Source: JAWPMT01 sp964653795
GTDB taxonomy: Bacteria > Bacteroidota > Bacteroidia > Cytophagales > Cyclobacteriaceae
Direction of reading: 5' to 3'
NCBI GenBank assembly: GCA_964653795.1
Contig: CAZZHO010000026.1
Coordinates: forward strand, 1 to 33,835
Length of the DNA: 33,835 nt
The stretch's first letter is position 1. The number at the start of each line of letters is the position of its first letter. The translations under genes were made by a program, and so were the position numbers. Shown here one piece after another: positions 1-7,878 of the stretch. The notes beneath the pieces were generated by a model. That model saw only the letters and a list, made by a program, of their open reading frames with translations, had not been told where the DNA came from and searched no databases.

Positions 1-647
1 CAGAAGAAAACTACATCAAGGCACTCTTTCACTTGTATGAGGAAAGTAATTGCAGTGTAAGCACGAACTCCCTGGCAGATTTTGTTAAAACAAGACCCGC
101 GTCTGTCAATGATATGGTCAAGCGTTTGTCAAAGAAGGGCTTAGTAGAATATGAGAAATATAAGGGGGCTTCTTTAACAGCATCAGGGCAAAAAATTGCT
201 TTGGCCGTGATACGAAAGCAACGCTTGTGGGAAGTGTTTCTTTACGAGAAATTACAATTCAATTGGGATGAACTTCATGAGGTGGCTGAACAATTGGAAC
301 ATATCCAGTCACCCCTACTTACTGAGAAACTTGAGAAGTTTTTAAACTATCCTAAAGTTGACCCACATGGGGATCCAATTCCAGATGAATATGGCCAGGT
401 AATACTCGCCCCACAGACCACTCTTTCAGGGTTACCAATTAATAAAAGGGCAGTGCTATCCTCGGTTCGAAACACGGACCCAAAGCTTTTACAGTTCCTG
501 GACAAAAGACAGATTAGACTGGGGCTAAAATTTGAAGTATTAGAGAAAGAAGAATTTGACGGGAGCATTTTCTTGAGGTTTGAAAATGGCGAGAAGACTT
601 TCCTTTCAAAAGAAATAGCAGACAGCCTTATGGCCAGAACAATATGA
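1..647 (+). CDS. DtxR/MntR-family metal-dependent regulator (5' partial)
   Basis: Metal-sensing transcriptional repressor, expected to control the uptake operon that follows. The frame is open from base 3, and the first residues (EENYIKALF) already match the family's first helix, so the true start lies upstream of the window; the TTG at 33 is internal. In order: winged helix (about window residues 1-65, with RPASVNDMVKRL as recognition helix), the metal-binding/dimerization domain (RLWEVFL, DELHEVAEQLEHI, then DPHGDPIP), and a C-terminal FeoA/SH3-like domain. Ligand-type residues Glu, His, Glu and Glu-His are present, but the usual RKH histidine before RLWE is Gln (codon 219-221), so the ancillary site may differ. 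The stop overlaps the next ATG (ATGA), indicating translational coupling. Which metal it senses (Mn, Fe or Zn) cannot be told from the sequence. Confidence 0.93.
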   Translation, partial: EENYIKALFHLYEESNCSVSTNSLADFVKTRPASVNDMVKRLSKKGLVEYEKYKGASLTASGQKIALAVIRKQRLWEVFLYEKLQFNWDELHEVAEQLEHIQSPLLTEKLEKFLNYPKVDPHGDPIPDEYGQVILAPQTTLSGLPINKRAVLSSVRNTDPKLLQFLDKRQIRLGLKFEVLEKEEFDGSIFLRFENGEKTFLSKEIADSLMARTI

Positions 648-1564
648 AAAAGACGATCTACCTACTCATTTTTTCAACCCTGCTGATAATAAGCTGTAGC
701 ACCTCTCCATCGGATGATGGCAAAGACCATCGGCTAAAGGTTGTTGCCACTACAGGTATGCTTCATGATGCGGCACTGAATATAGGCGGTGAAAAGATCA
801 AAGCCTCTTCCATCATGGGACCAGGAGTCGATCCACATCTTTATAAGGCAACACAAGGTGACCTACGAAAATTTCGAGAGGCTGATCTCATCATTTACAA
901 TGGCTTGTACCTGGAAGGAAAAATGGCAGAAATTCTAGAAAAGCAAGGTAAAAACAGGGATGTTGTAGCAGCAGCAGAAGTCATTAACAAAGAAAGACTA
1001 CTGAGCTCCCCTATTTACGACAATGCATATGATCCACATGTGTGGTTCGATGTGAACTTATGGAAAGAGGTCGTGACCGAGATTTGTCGTTCCATGCAGA
1101 AAGTAGACGAAGCCAATGCCGAATTCTACGAAAAAAACTTAGGGATGTACCACTCAGAATTGGATACACTTCATAGTTATGTCAAAAAGAAATTGACCGA
1201 AATTCCAGAACAGCAACGCATTCTGGTAACTGCTCATGACGCTTTTGGCTACTTTGGAAGAGCTTACAATATTGAAGTCAAAGGTATCCAGGGCGTCTCA
1301 ACTCTTTCAGATTTCGGGTTGAAAGACATTGCAGAACTCATAGACTTAATCATTGAAAGAAATGTAAAAGCACTATTCGTTGAAACCTCAGTATCGCAGA
1401 AAGGTATTGAGGCGGTATTGGAAGGATGTAAGCAGAAAGGCCACAATGTCAAAATAGGCGGTTACATTTATTCTGATGCCATGGGTGAACCAGGAACAAT
1501 AGAAGGAACTTATATAGGGATGGTGCGGCACAATGCGCTGACTATTTCTGAGGCTCTGAAATAA
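644..1564 (+). CDS. Metal ABC transporter substrate-binding lipoprotein (TroA/ZnuA family)
   Basis: Periplasmic-side metal-capture subunit of a Mn/Zn/Fe ABC importer. It has a lipoprotein signal peptide with lipobox IISC (Cys18) and a full-length 306-aa cluster 9 (TroA-like) fold. Putative ligands are His65 (GVDPHLYK), His132 (DPHVWFD), His198 (TAHDAFGYF) and Asp278 (YSDAMGEP). This H-H-H-D set and spacing closely resemble TroA. There is no His-rich loop between the first two ligands of the kind common in Zn-specific ZnuA, which leans toward Mn/Fe or broad specificity (inference). The ATG overlaps the regulator's stop by 4 bp, and the ATPase gene begins 8 bp downstream. The same fold also includes adhesin-type proteins, but the operon makes the transport role clear. 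Confidence 0.95.
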   Translation: MKKTIYLLIFSTLLIISCSTSPSDDGKDHRLKVVATTGMLHDAALNIGGEKIKASSIMGPGVDPHLYKATQGDLRKFREADLIIYNGLYLEGKMAEILEKQGKNRDVVAAAEVINKERLLSSPIYDNAYDPHVWFDVNLWKEVVTEICRSMQKVDEANAEFYEKNLGMYHSELDTLHSYVKKKLTEIPEQQRILVTAHDAFGYFGRAYNIEVKGIQGVSTLSDFGLKDIAELIDLIIERNVKALFVETSVSQKGIEAVLEGCKQKGHNVKIGGYIYSDAMGEPGTIEGTYIGMVRHNALTISEALK

Positions 1565-1572
1565 ATCTACAC

Positions 1573-2346
1573 ATGGATATCGCGCTTGAAGTACATGACT
1601 TGACAGTTTCTTATGACAAGAAACCGGTACTGTGGGGAGTGGATGTGGATATACCCGCCGGATCTATTTGTGGTATCATCGGACCAAATGGCGCTGGTAA
1701 GTCAACGCTCATAAAGTCCATCATGGGCTTGATTCCCACAAGTTCTGGCTACGTCAAAATTCTAGGTAAGGATTTAGGAGATGTTAGAAAAAGTGTGAGC
1801 TACGTTCCCCAACGAGAGTCGGTAGACTGGGATTTCCCAGCATCCGTTTTAGATATTGTCCAAATGGGTAGGTATGGTAAGGTTGGACTTTTCAGGAGAC
1901 TGAAAAAGGCAGACAAAGAAGCAGCCATGGATGCCTTGAGGCAAGTAGGAATGGAACAATTCAAACATCGTCAGATCTCGCAACTCTCAGGAGGACAGCA
2001 GCAGCGGGTCTTTCTTGCCAGAGCTCTTTGCCAGGAGGCGGACGTCTATTTGATGGACGAGCCCTTTGCTGGTGTAGATGCAGCCACGGAGAAAGCTATT
2101 ATTCAGATATTGAGGTCTCTCGCAGAAAAAGGTAAAACGATTATTGTAGTGCACCATGACTTGCAATCTGTAGAAACCTATTTCTCATGGTTAATCATGC
2201 TAAACCTGCGATTAGTGGCATCCGGCCCTACGAAGGAGGTATTTATAGAACAATATCTTAATGAGACTTATGGAGGTAAGCTCACTATCCTTTCGGAAGT
2301 AGGTGAATTGATGAAAAAGGAGCAGTATCCAACCAGGGAGCAATGA
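1573..2346 (+). CDS. Metal ABC transporter ATP-binding protein (TroB/MntB-like)
   Basis: Cytoplasmic ATPase that powers the metal importer. All ABC motifs are visible: Walker A GPNGAGKS (37-44), a Q-loop in YVPQRESVDWDFP (about 78-90, wording typical of Mn/Zn importer ATPases), signature LSGGQ (138-142), Walker B VYLMDEP (158-164) and the H-loop histidine (about 194-195). At 257 aa it is a normal single-domain length. It lies between the binding protein and the permeases, and its stop overlaps the first permease start by 4 bp (ATGA at 2343-2346), so it is very probably translated together with its membrane partner. Specificity comes from the partner subunits, so Mn versus Zn versus Fe is not decided here. 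Confidence 0.96.
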   Translation: MDIALEVHDLTVSYDKKPVLWGVDVDIPAGSICGIIGPNGAGKSTLIKSIMGLIPTSSGYVKILGKDLGDVRKSVSYVPQRESVDWDFPASVLDIVQMGRYGKVGLFRRLKKADKEAAMDALRQVGMEQFKHRQISQLSGGQQQRVFLARALCQEADVYLMDEPFAGVDAATEKAIIQILRSLAEKGKTIIVVHHDLQSVETYFSWLIMLNLRLVASGPTKEVFIEQYLNETYGGKLTILSEVGELMKKEQYPTREQ

Positions 2347-3635
2347 GAGAAGCCTTTGTAGAATTCTTCACGTTCGCCTATCCGAACATCAAGTATGTAG
2401 TTATTGGCTCTGTTCTGCTATCCATATCTTCAGCAGTAGTGGGATGTTTTACATTCCTTCAAAAAAAATCACTCATTGGTGATGTTATCTCACATTCGGT
2501 ACTACCTGGAGTATGCCTCTCTTTCATGATATCAGGCACTAAGGATCCAATATTAATCATCATTGGCGCTTTCATTACGGGATGGCTATCCATCGTGGTG
2601 ATGGATTTTATAGTCAATAACTCTAAAATCAAAGAGGATACTGCTACTGGGCTTTCCTTGTCGGTCTTTTTCGGAATTGGCATCCTCCTACTTACCGTAA
2701 TACAGCACTCCGGCAATGCTGCCCAGACAGGTTTGGACTCATTTCTTTTTGGGAATGCAGCAGCTTTGATTGGCACTGATCTTCTCGTATTTGGTATCAT
2801 CGCTGGTTTGATATTGATTATGGTATGGCTACTATACAAAGAGCTTAAAGTATTGGCCTTCAATCCTGATTTTGGACGATCCATTGGTTTACCCATTCGT
2901 GCGGTGGAAATAGCACTCTCCTTTTTGACGGTCCTGGCAGTAGTCACGGGCATTCAGGCGGTGGGTGTTGTCCTTATGGCCGCAATGCTCATAACACCCG
3001 CAGCTACGGCCAGATTCTGGACTGATAGGTTAGGAATTATGATATTGCTTGCCTCACTTTTCGGGGCAGTTTCGGGAATATCGGGGGCGTTTGTCTCCTA
3101 TGTAGCACCTGGTATGCCTACTGGACCATGGATTGTTATGATCGTTTCGCTAATGGCTGTCATCTCCTTTTTCATAGCACCTAAGAAAGGAATCATTACG
3201 AAACTCCTAAAGCAACGAGCCACAAAACGGCGGCTTCTAGAAGAGAATATTCTTAAAACCTTCTTCGCCATTGGTGAAAAAGACGAAATGCCATTCAAAG
3301 AGCGGTCGATGGAGGAACTGCTTGAAAAAAGAGATTTCACTACTCACCAATTACAGACCGGCCTCCGAAGACTAGAAAAACAACGATACATTAAGCGTAC
3401 AAAAAACAATTGGCAGCTCTTACAACAAGGTTTCGTTCAGGGTAAGAGGACCCAAAGACTTCATCGACTATGGGAGCTATACCTTACCGAATACCTAAGA
3501 ATTGCTCCTGATCACGTACATGAAGATGCAGAATCTATTGAGCACGTCATCACCCCTGCGCTGGAGATAGAATTGGAAAAGCTGCTCAACTACCCAAACA
3601 AAGACCCGCACGACTCTCTGATACCAGAACGTTAA
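2343..3635 (+). CDS. Metal ABC-3 permease fused to a C-terminal DtxR-like sensor domain
   Basis: Membrane subunit of the metal importer with an added cytoplasmic regulator module. Residues about 15-280 are an ABC-3 permease with roughly eight hydrophobic segments and family motifs such as GDVISHSVLPG (46-56) and GVVLMAAMLITPAATA (208-223). Residues about 298-428 align with the stand-alone DtxR protein at the start of the window: first helix ENILKTFFAIGE, helix-turn-helix with LRRLEKQRYIKR, then HRLWELYL (374-381), HVHEDAESIEHVI (391-403) and DPHDSLIP (421-428). It keeps the His/Glu/His/Glu/Glu-His ligand-type residues, including the histidine that the soluble paralogue lacks. The FeoA-like third domain is absent. 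Ordinary ABC-3 permeases are about 280-300 aa, so this is clearly a fusion. Permease-DtxR fusions are known in some phyla; whether the domain binds DNA, senses metal to gate transport, or both is unresolved. Confidence 0.93.
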   Translation: MREAFVEFFTFAYPNIKYVVIGSVLLSISSAVVGCFTFLQKKSLIGDVISHSVLPGVCLSFMISGTKDPILIIIGAFITGWLSIVVMDFIVNNSKIKEDTATGLSLSVFFGIGILLLTVIQHSGNAAQTGLDSFLFGNAAALIGTDLLVFGIIAGLILIMVWLLYKELKVLAFNPDFGRSIGLPIRAVEIALSFLTVLAVVTGIQAVGVVLMAAMLITPAATARFWTDRLGIMILLASLFGAVSGISGAFVSYVAPGMPTGPWIVMIVSLMAVISFFIAPKKGIITKLLKQRATKRRLLEENILKTFFAIGEKDEMPFKERSMEELLEKRDFTTHQLQTGLRRLEKQRYIKRTKNNWQLLQQGFVQGKRTQRLHRLWELYLTEYLRIAPDHVHEDAESIEHVITPALEIELEKLLNYPNKDPHDSLIPER

Positions 3636-3638
3636 AAA

Positions 3639-4505
3639 ATGGATAGTCTCATCATTATCGTAACAGGTTCACTAGTAGCTATATGCTGCGGACTTCTCGG
3701 AAGCTTTCTGATCTTAAGAAAGATGGCCATGGTGAGTGATGCCATTTCACATGCCGTTCTTCCGGGTATCGTCATTGCCTACATGGTGATGGGAGCCGAC
3801 CAAACCATCTGGATGCTTATTGGAGCTGGTCTGGTGGGGATGGTTACCACTTTCCTGATAGAATTTTTTCACCAGAAAGGAAAGCTACAAACGGATGCCT
3901 CTATAGGTGTAACATTTACATGGTTATTCTCACTAGGGGTAATTCTGGTATCCTTTTATGCTGGAGATGCGCATATTGATCAGGACTGTGTCTTGTATGG
4001 AGAGATAGCTTATGTTCCTCTGGACTTAATCATCACAGATTCAGGACAGGTCATTGGACCCAGAGCTCTTGTGGTACTCTCAGTAGTCCTGATTCTTGTC
4101 TTGATCTTTTTGATTACAGGATACAAGGAATTGTACATTACTACATTTGATCCCGCCTACGCCAGTAGCAATGGCTACTCTGCTACCCTCTGGCATTACT
4201 TGTTAATGTCGATGGTTTCACTCGTCACAGTCGCAGCATTTGAATCAGTAGGCGCCATACTGGTAGTCGCTTTTTTAATAGTGCCAGCTGCCACGGCATA
4301 TCTCCTCACTGGCAACTTAAAGGTCATGCTTCTCCTGAGCAGTGTCATAGGCATAGTCATTTCTATATTAGGTTACATCGTGGCTTATAATATTGACGGG
4401 TCAATTGCTGGAGCAATGGCTACTGTAGCAGGCGCCATCTTCAGCATCGTCTTTCTTCTGAAACTCAAAAAGAGCAAGACACGTCAGGTACCTTCTGCAT
4501 CTTAA
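3639..4505 (+). CDS. Metal ABC-3 permease, second subunit (TroD-like)
   Basis: Second membrane subunit, expected to pair with the fused permease as a heterodimer, as in TroCD systems. At 288 aa it is a standard-length ABC-3 permease, hydrophobic throughout, with the family motifs MVSDAISHAVLPGI near residues 31-44 and VGAILVVAFLIVPAATAYL in the second half. It lacks the DtxR-like tail of its partner. It ends with a basic cytoplasmic tail (KLKKSKTR). It begins 3 bp after the preceding stop and closes the metal operon. A 74-bp gap with a hairpin follows before the next gene, so the operon may end here. Confidence 0.95.
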   Translation: MDSLIIIVTGSLVAICCGLLGSFLILRKMAMVSDAISHAVLPGIVIAYMVMGADQTIWMLIGAGLVGMVTTFLIEFFHQKGKLQTDASIGVTFTWLFSLGVILVSFYAGDAHIDQDCVLYGEIAYVPLDLIITDSGQVIGPRALVVLSVVLILVLIFLITGYKELYITTFDPAYASSNGYSATLWHYLLMSMVSLVTVAAFESVGAILVVAFLIVPAATAYLLTGNLKVMLLLSSVIGIVISILGYIVAYNIDGSIAGAMATVAGAIFSIVFLLKLKKSKTRQVPSAS

Positions 4506-4542
4506 GTGTCCGCAAAAGAAGTAAGTAGCAATAACTTTTTTA

Positions 4543-4565
4543 ATAGCTTACGGGATATAAGCTAT
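4543..4565 (+). promoter_or_regulatory. Stem-loop ahead of the membrane-protein gene
   Basis: Perfect 8-bp inverted repeat (ATAGCTTA / TAAGCTAT) with a 7-nt loop, ending 14 bp before the ATG at 4580. A T-run precedes it and none follows, so it does not look like an intrinsic terminator on the plus strand. It could be a leader hairpin affecting translation or RNA stability at the operon junction. Function is inferred only from position. Confidence 0.3.
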
Positions 4566-4579
4566 ATGTCGATAGCAGG

Positions 4580-5551
4580 ATGCAAACGAAAAAGAAACAA
4601 TCGAATATTGGTTGCTTTGTCTTTGTTGCCATCATACTAGTAGGGTTTTTCTACCTCCCTTGGATGGTGGTAATTGGCTTCGCCATAGCGGCATCAATTG
4701 CCATGGTGTTGGTTTTTTCCATACTAAATGAGGTAAAGAAAATTAGAAAACGGAGCCTGACCCGAAAATCTCTTATCTCCAAAGCCAACGAAGGTTACAC
4801 TGAGTTGGTAGCTAAGATCAAACCTGAAAACCTCGAACTTCAAAGCTGGATTGACCGTACACCTGCGGATTTTACATGGTTAAGTTTTCAAAAATTCCAT
4901 GGATCCAGACATGCCGAACCTCGTGGTAAATGGAAGTCATTTTTCGACATAGAATCGGAAAACAACTTCTTTAAAGTAACCGATGGCTCAGGTGATTGCT
5001 GGGTAACTACGCATATGTCAGACTTTCAAATAGAACGCTCAATCCAGTACTATAGCCCAGATGAATTAAGTCATAAACTAAAAGAAGTACCAATCAACGA
5101 CTTTCCATTGGAAGATCTTGGTAACAATACTGAGATAAGAGCAGTAGAAAAATGGATCAGAAAAGATCAGACACTTTTCTTTTTTGGTCACTTGCATGAT
5201 CTATCCCATGGCCATAAAGATTTGAAAACAGCCGCTGCAAAGGCTTGGGGAGCCACAGACTACCAAAACAGGGCAAGACTGATGGGTAACAATGAATGGT
5301 CGGATCTGCTTCAAAAATCGGAAGACTCCAGCCCTAGCATTCGTAAAATACTCACAGCTAATTATGAGGCTGAACCAGTAGAAAGATTAATCATTAGTAA
5401 ATCTGGAGATAGCACCATTAATATCCGAAGTTATTTAGCGATAATCGCGTTTCTAATTGGATTAGGGTTCCTGTTGTACCCGGTGTACTTCATACTCTCT
5501 TCTGAATATTCTGAAATTTTGGACCGAATCAACGATTTGCTGAACCCATGA
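4580..5551 (+). CDS. Uncharacterized membrane protein upstream of mnmE
   Basis: I do not recognise this 323-aa protein. It has two adjacent N-terminal membrane segments (about 10-30 and 31-50), a soluble central region of about 230 residues (about 55-280), and one C-terminal membrane segment (about 286-309). The soluble part contains a Trp- and His-rich stretch (TLFFFGHLHDLSHGHKD) and a charged region, but no motif I can assign. It overlaps the mnmE start by 4 bp (ATGA), so the two are probably co-translated. The pairing may reflect only local operon structure. The start is the ATG at 4580, the first in frame before the hydrophobic segment. Confidence 0.82.
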   Translation: MQTKKKQSNIGCFVFVAIILVGFFYLPWMVVIGFAIAASIAMVLVFSILNEVKKIRKRSLTRKSLISKANEGYTELVAKIKPENLELQSWIDRTPADFTWLSFQKFHGSRHAEPRGKWKSFFDIESENNFFKVTDGSGDCWVTTHMSDFQIERSIQYYSPDELSHKLKEVPINDFPLEDLGNNTEIRAVEKWIRKDQTLFFFGHLHDLSHGHKDLKTAAAKAWGATDYQNRARLMGNNEWSDLLQKSEDSSPSIRKILTANYEAEPVERLIISKSGDSTINIRSYLAIIAFLIGLGFLLYPVYFILSSEYSEILDRINDLLNP

Positions 5552-6669
5552 CCGACATCAATGATACCATAGTTGCGCTCGCAACGCCTCCCGGATTAGG
5601 CGCTATAGGGGTCATCAGAATCTCTGGCAACTCTAGCTTTGAGATTATAAACAAAGTATTTTATGGTAAGAACATAAGTAAAGCCAATTCCCATACCGTC
5701 CATTTTGGTACCATCCGGGATGGAGAAGAAATACTGGATGAAGTGGTGGTTACGATTTTTAAAGGGCCTCACTCCTACACTTTAGAAGATGTAATTGAGA
5801 TTTCATGTCATGGCTCCACTTACATCTTACAGTCCGTTATTCAATTGCTAATCAGGAATGGAGCAAGACTGGCCAAACCTGGAGAGTTCACGCAAAGAGC
5901 CTTTATTAATGGACGTTTTGATCTTGCACAGGCGGAAGCAGTNNNNNNNNNNNNNNNNNNNNNNNNNNNNNNNNNNNNNNNNNNNNNNNNNNNNNNNNNN
6001 NNNNNNNNNNNNNNNNNNNNNNNNNNNNNNNNNNNNNNNNNNAGAGCTATTGTATCTGACATTCCAGGCACAACCAGGGATGTCATTGAAGACACATTCA
6101 ATGTAGAAGGAACCCTATTTAGGTTCATTGATACCGCTGGCTTAAGAGAGACACAAGATAAGATCGAGGCCATCGGTGTAGAGAGATCTAAAGAAAAAAT
6201 GAAGCAGGCAAAAGTGATCGTTTTGCTTTTGGACTTGCACGCTCAGAATAAAGAAGAGATTGAAGAGCAGATAGCACAAGTGGAATCATACAACATTCCT
6301 TTTCTGGTATTAGGCAACAAGATGGACCTTTATTCCGAGCCAGAAGTTGAGCTTGACACCATCATCAAAGTATCTGCCAAAGAAGGAACAAACCTTGACC
6401 TCCTAAGATCAAAGCTCTTGGAGCTAAGTCAGTCCAATCAACTAAAAACAGAAGGAACCATTATCACGAGCATCCGACACTATGAAAGCCTTCAAAAAAC
6501 GAAAGAAGCTCTATCAAGAGTGTTAGACGGAATTGATTCAGGCATCTCTAATGACTTTCTAGCCATGGATATACGAGAATCTCTCCAACATCTTGGGGAA
6601 ATCACAGGAGAAATAACAACCGATGACCTGTTAGACAACATATTTTCCAAGTTTTGCATTGGGAAGTGA
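5548..6669 (+). CDS. mnmE: tRNA uridine-5-carboxymethylaminomethyl modification GTPase MnmE, interrupted by assembly gap
   Basis: With MnmG, MnmE modifies the wobble uridine (cmnm5U) of certain tRNAs. The N-terminal folate-binding domain is recognised from DTIVALATPPGLGAIGVIRISG-type sequence (split here by description only) and LDLAQAEA. After the gap come GTPase elements GTTRD (G2), DTAG (G3) and NKMD (G4), and the protein ends in the canonical FCIGK tail with its catalytic cysteine. The gap at 5943-6042 removes the helical linker and the G1 P-loop. Comparison with the usual length (about 450-460 aa) suggests about 120 residues are missing, so the true gap is nearer 350 bp than 100. The frame happens to be the same on both sides. 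The gene is almost certainly intact in the organism. Confidence 0.95.
   Translation: MTDINDTIVALATPPGLGAIGVIRISGNSSFEIINKVFYGKNISKANSHTVHFGTIRDGEEILDEVVVTIFKGPHSYTLEDVIEISCHGSTYILQSVIQLLIRNGARLAKPGEFTQRAFINGRFDLAQAEAXXXXXXXXXXXXXXXXXXXXXXXXXXXXXXXXXXRAIVSDIPGTTRDVIEDTFNVEGTLFRFIDTAGLRETQDKIEAIGVERSKEKMKQAKVIVLLLDLHAQNKEEIEEQIAQVESYNIPFLVLGNKMDLYSEPEVELDTIIKVSAKEGTNLDLLRSKLLELSQSNQLKTEGTIITSIRHYESLQKTKEALSRVLDGIDSGISNDFLAMDIRESLQHLGEITGEITTDDLLDNIFSKFCIGK
5943..6042. other. Assembly gap (100 N) inside mnmE
   Basis: Exactly 100 N, a conventional placeholder for a scaffold join of unknown size. MnmE length implies that roughly 350-360 bases are missing here. Every downstream coordinate is therefore relative to an artificial spacer. 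Confidence 0.99.
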
Positions 6670-6750
6670 AAAGGCTTTGCTGAAGATAAGTTCTCGACTT
6701 GAGCAAACTTTATATAGCCTCTCCAAGTATTAGCTTTAACATCTAATATT

Positions 6751-7266
6751 ATGACTCGTCAATACCAATTACTATCGTTCCTCTTTTTTCTCTTGCTAAT
6801 CGCAGGATGTACTAACGAAAATGTAGAAGATATCCTTGCTGAAGCAAATCCACCCGTTGATCCAGGAGATGCATCCATCTGGGATGGAGAAAGGATCACT
6901 TTCACAAAGGAAAATGGATCTGACCCAAACGATGAGGCTAACCAAGACCGAATTACAGATAATGTTTGGCTCACGAGGGACAATGATGGAGGCCCCATTT
7001 TTAATATAAGGGTCGAATCAACAAACAACAACTTCGGACCAACTGGCACTCTGTGGGCTATTGGATCAATTGATGATGTTGAAAACTTAAGTTTTGAGCC
7101 TTTAAGGACGGCATTAGGTGGTCAGCGTACAAGTTTTCAAAGTGCCCCAAATGCAGACATGGTGCTCTTCCTCACCGAGGATAGTGTCTTCATTCCTATC
7201 AGATTTTTGTCTTGGTCTTCAGGAAAACAAGGTGGTTTCTCCTATGAGAGGGCTACTGAACGATAA
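6751..7266 (+). CDS. Small predicted lipoprotein of unknown function
   Basis: A 171-aa protein with a clear lipoprotein signal peptide (hydrophobic core, then lipobox IAGC, Cys20). The mature part is acidic and rich in Asn and Asp, with short beta-like stretches such as VWLTRDNDGGPIFNIRV, and ends in FLSWSSGKQGGFSYERATE. I have an impression that similar SWSSG-GGF endings occur in other Bacteroidota surface proteins, but cannot confirm it. No enzymatic motif is visible. It stands alone: 81 bp after mnmE and 70 bp before the DinB-like gene. The start is the ATG at 6751, directly before the signal peptide. Confidence 0.85.
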   Translation: MTRQYQLLSFLFFLLLIAGCTNENVEDILAEANPPVDPGDASIWDGERITFTKENGSDPNDEANQDRITDNVWLTRDNDGGPIFNIRVESTNNNFGPTGTLWAIGSIDDVENLSFEPLRTALGGQRTSFQSAPNADMVLFLTEDSVFIPIRFLSWSSGKQGGFSYERATER

Positions 7267-7336
7267 TCATAAACTTAAAAGGGACTACATTTATTGATTG
7301 AGGTCGGTTAAAAACTAGCCTCATAAATCCCAATGA

Positions 7337-7876
7337 ATGAACCCCAAACTTCAACGACAACTCCTTACACTAGACGAGGAATATGAAAACATATTCCTAT
7401 CGATTCAAAATCTAGACGAGGCTCAAGTGCACGACCAGTCTTATGGATGGTCCCTTATTCAAGTGCTCTCTCATCTTGAAACTTCGGAAGCTGGAACCAT
7501 CATCTATATGAAGAAAAAGATGCTGGCAGGAGCTGATAAAATCCCTGAATTTGGCTTAGGCAATAAGCTTCGTCTTTGGCTAACAAAAAGCTTACTAACG
7601 ACTTCCCTCAAGTGGAAAGCGCCCAAAAATGTATCAAACCCGCGCAGTGAATACACTCTAGAAGCAATTAGGGGTAAATGGGATAAGACAAGAGAAGACA
7701 CCAAAAACTATATTTCGGAATATCCTGCGGAATTAATGCCGAAGGCAATATTCAAACATCCTATGGCAGGAAGAATCGATTTAGTTGGCGCCTTAGACTC
7801 CATGATCTATCACCAGCGGCATCACGTATTTCAAATCGATAGGATTAAAAAGAGCATTGGATTCCGACAAGCGTAG
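7337..7876 (+). CDS. DinB-fold protein (putative metal-dependent, DinB_2-like)
   Basis: Four-helix-bundle protein of the DinB/YfiT superfamily, whose members often bind a divalent metal with three histidines and in some cases act as thiol-dependent transferases. Visible ligand candidates are His46 (VLSHLETSE) and the H-x3-H pair His159/His163 (IYHQRHHVFQIDRI), placed as expected near the ends of helices. The length (179 aa) is normal. The start is the ATG at 7337; an ATG at 7333 is out of frame. It ends 2 bp before the DUF427 gene, so they probably share a transcript. The substrate cannot be predicted. Confidence 0.87.
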   Translation: MNPKLQRQLLTLDEEYENIFLSIQNLDEAQVHDQSYGWSLIQVLSHLETSEAGTIIYMKKKMLAGADKIPEFGLGNKLRLWLTKSLLTTSLKWKAPKNVSNPRSEYTLEAIRGKWDKTREDTKNYISEYPAELMPKAIFKHPMAGRIDLVGALDSMIYHQRHHVFQIDRIKKSIGFRQA

Positions 7877-7878
7877 TT

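Noticed and set aside
2459..2953. 164-aa open frame on the minus strand
   Set aside because: It lies wholly inside the fused permease gene and its sequence is low in recognisable structure; a shadow of the real coding strand.
4534..4565. Hairpin plus T-run as a terminator of the metal operon
   Set aside because: The T-run precedes the stem instead of following it on the plus strand.
5548..6669. MnmE as a degenerate enzyme lacking the G1 P-loop
   Set aside because: The missing part coincides exactly with an N gap, and all flanking motifs, including FCIGK, are intact.
7299..7323. Imperfect hairpin after the small lipoprotein gene
   Set aside because: Stem has a mismatch and wobble pairs and no T-tract follows, so it is not a convincing terminator.
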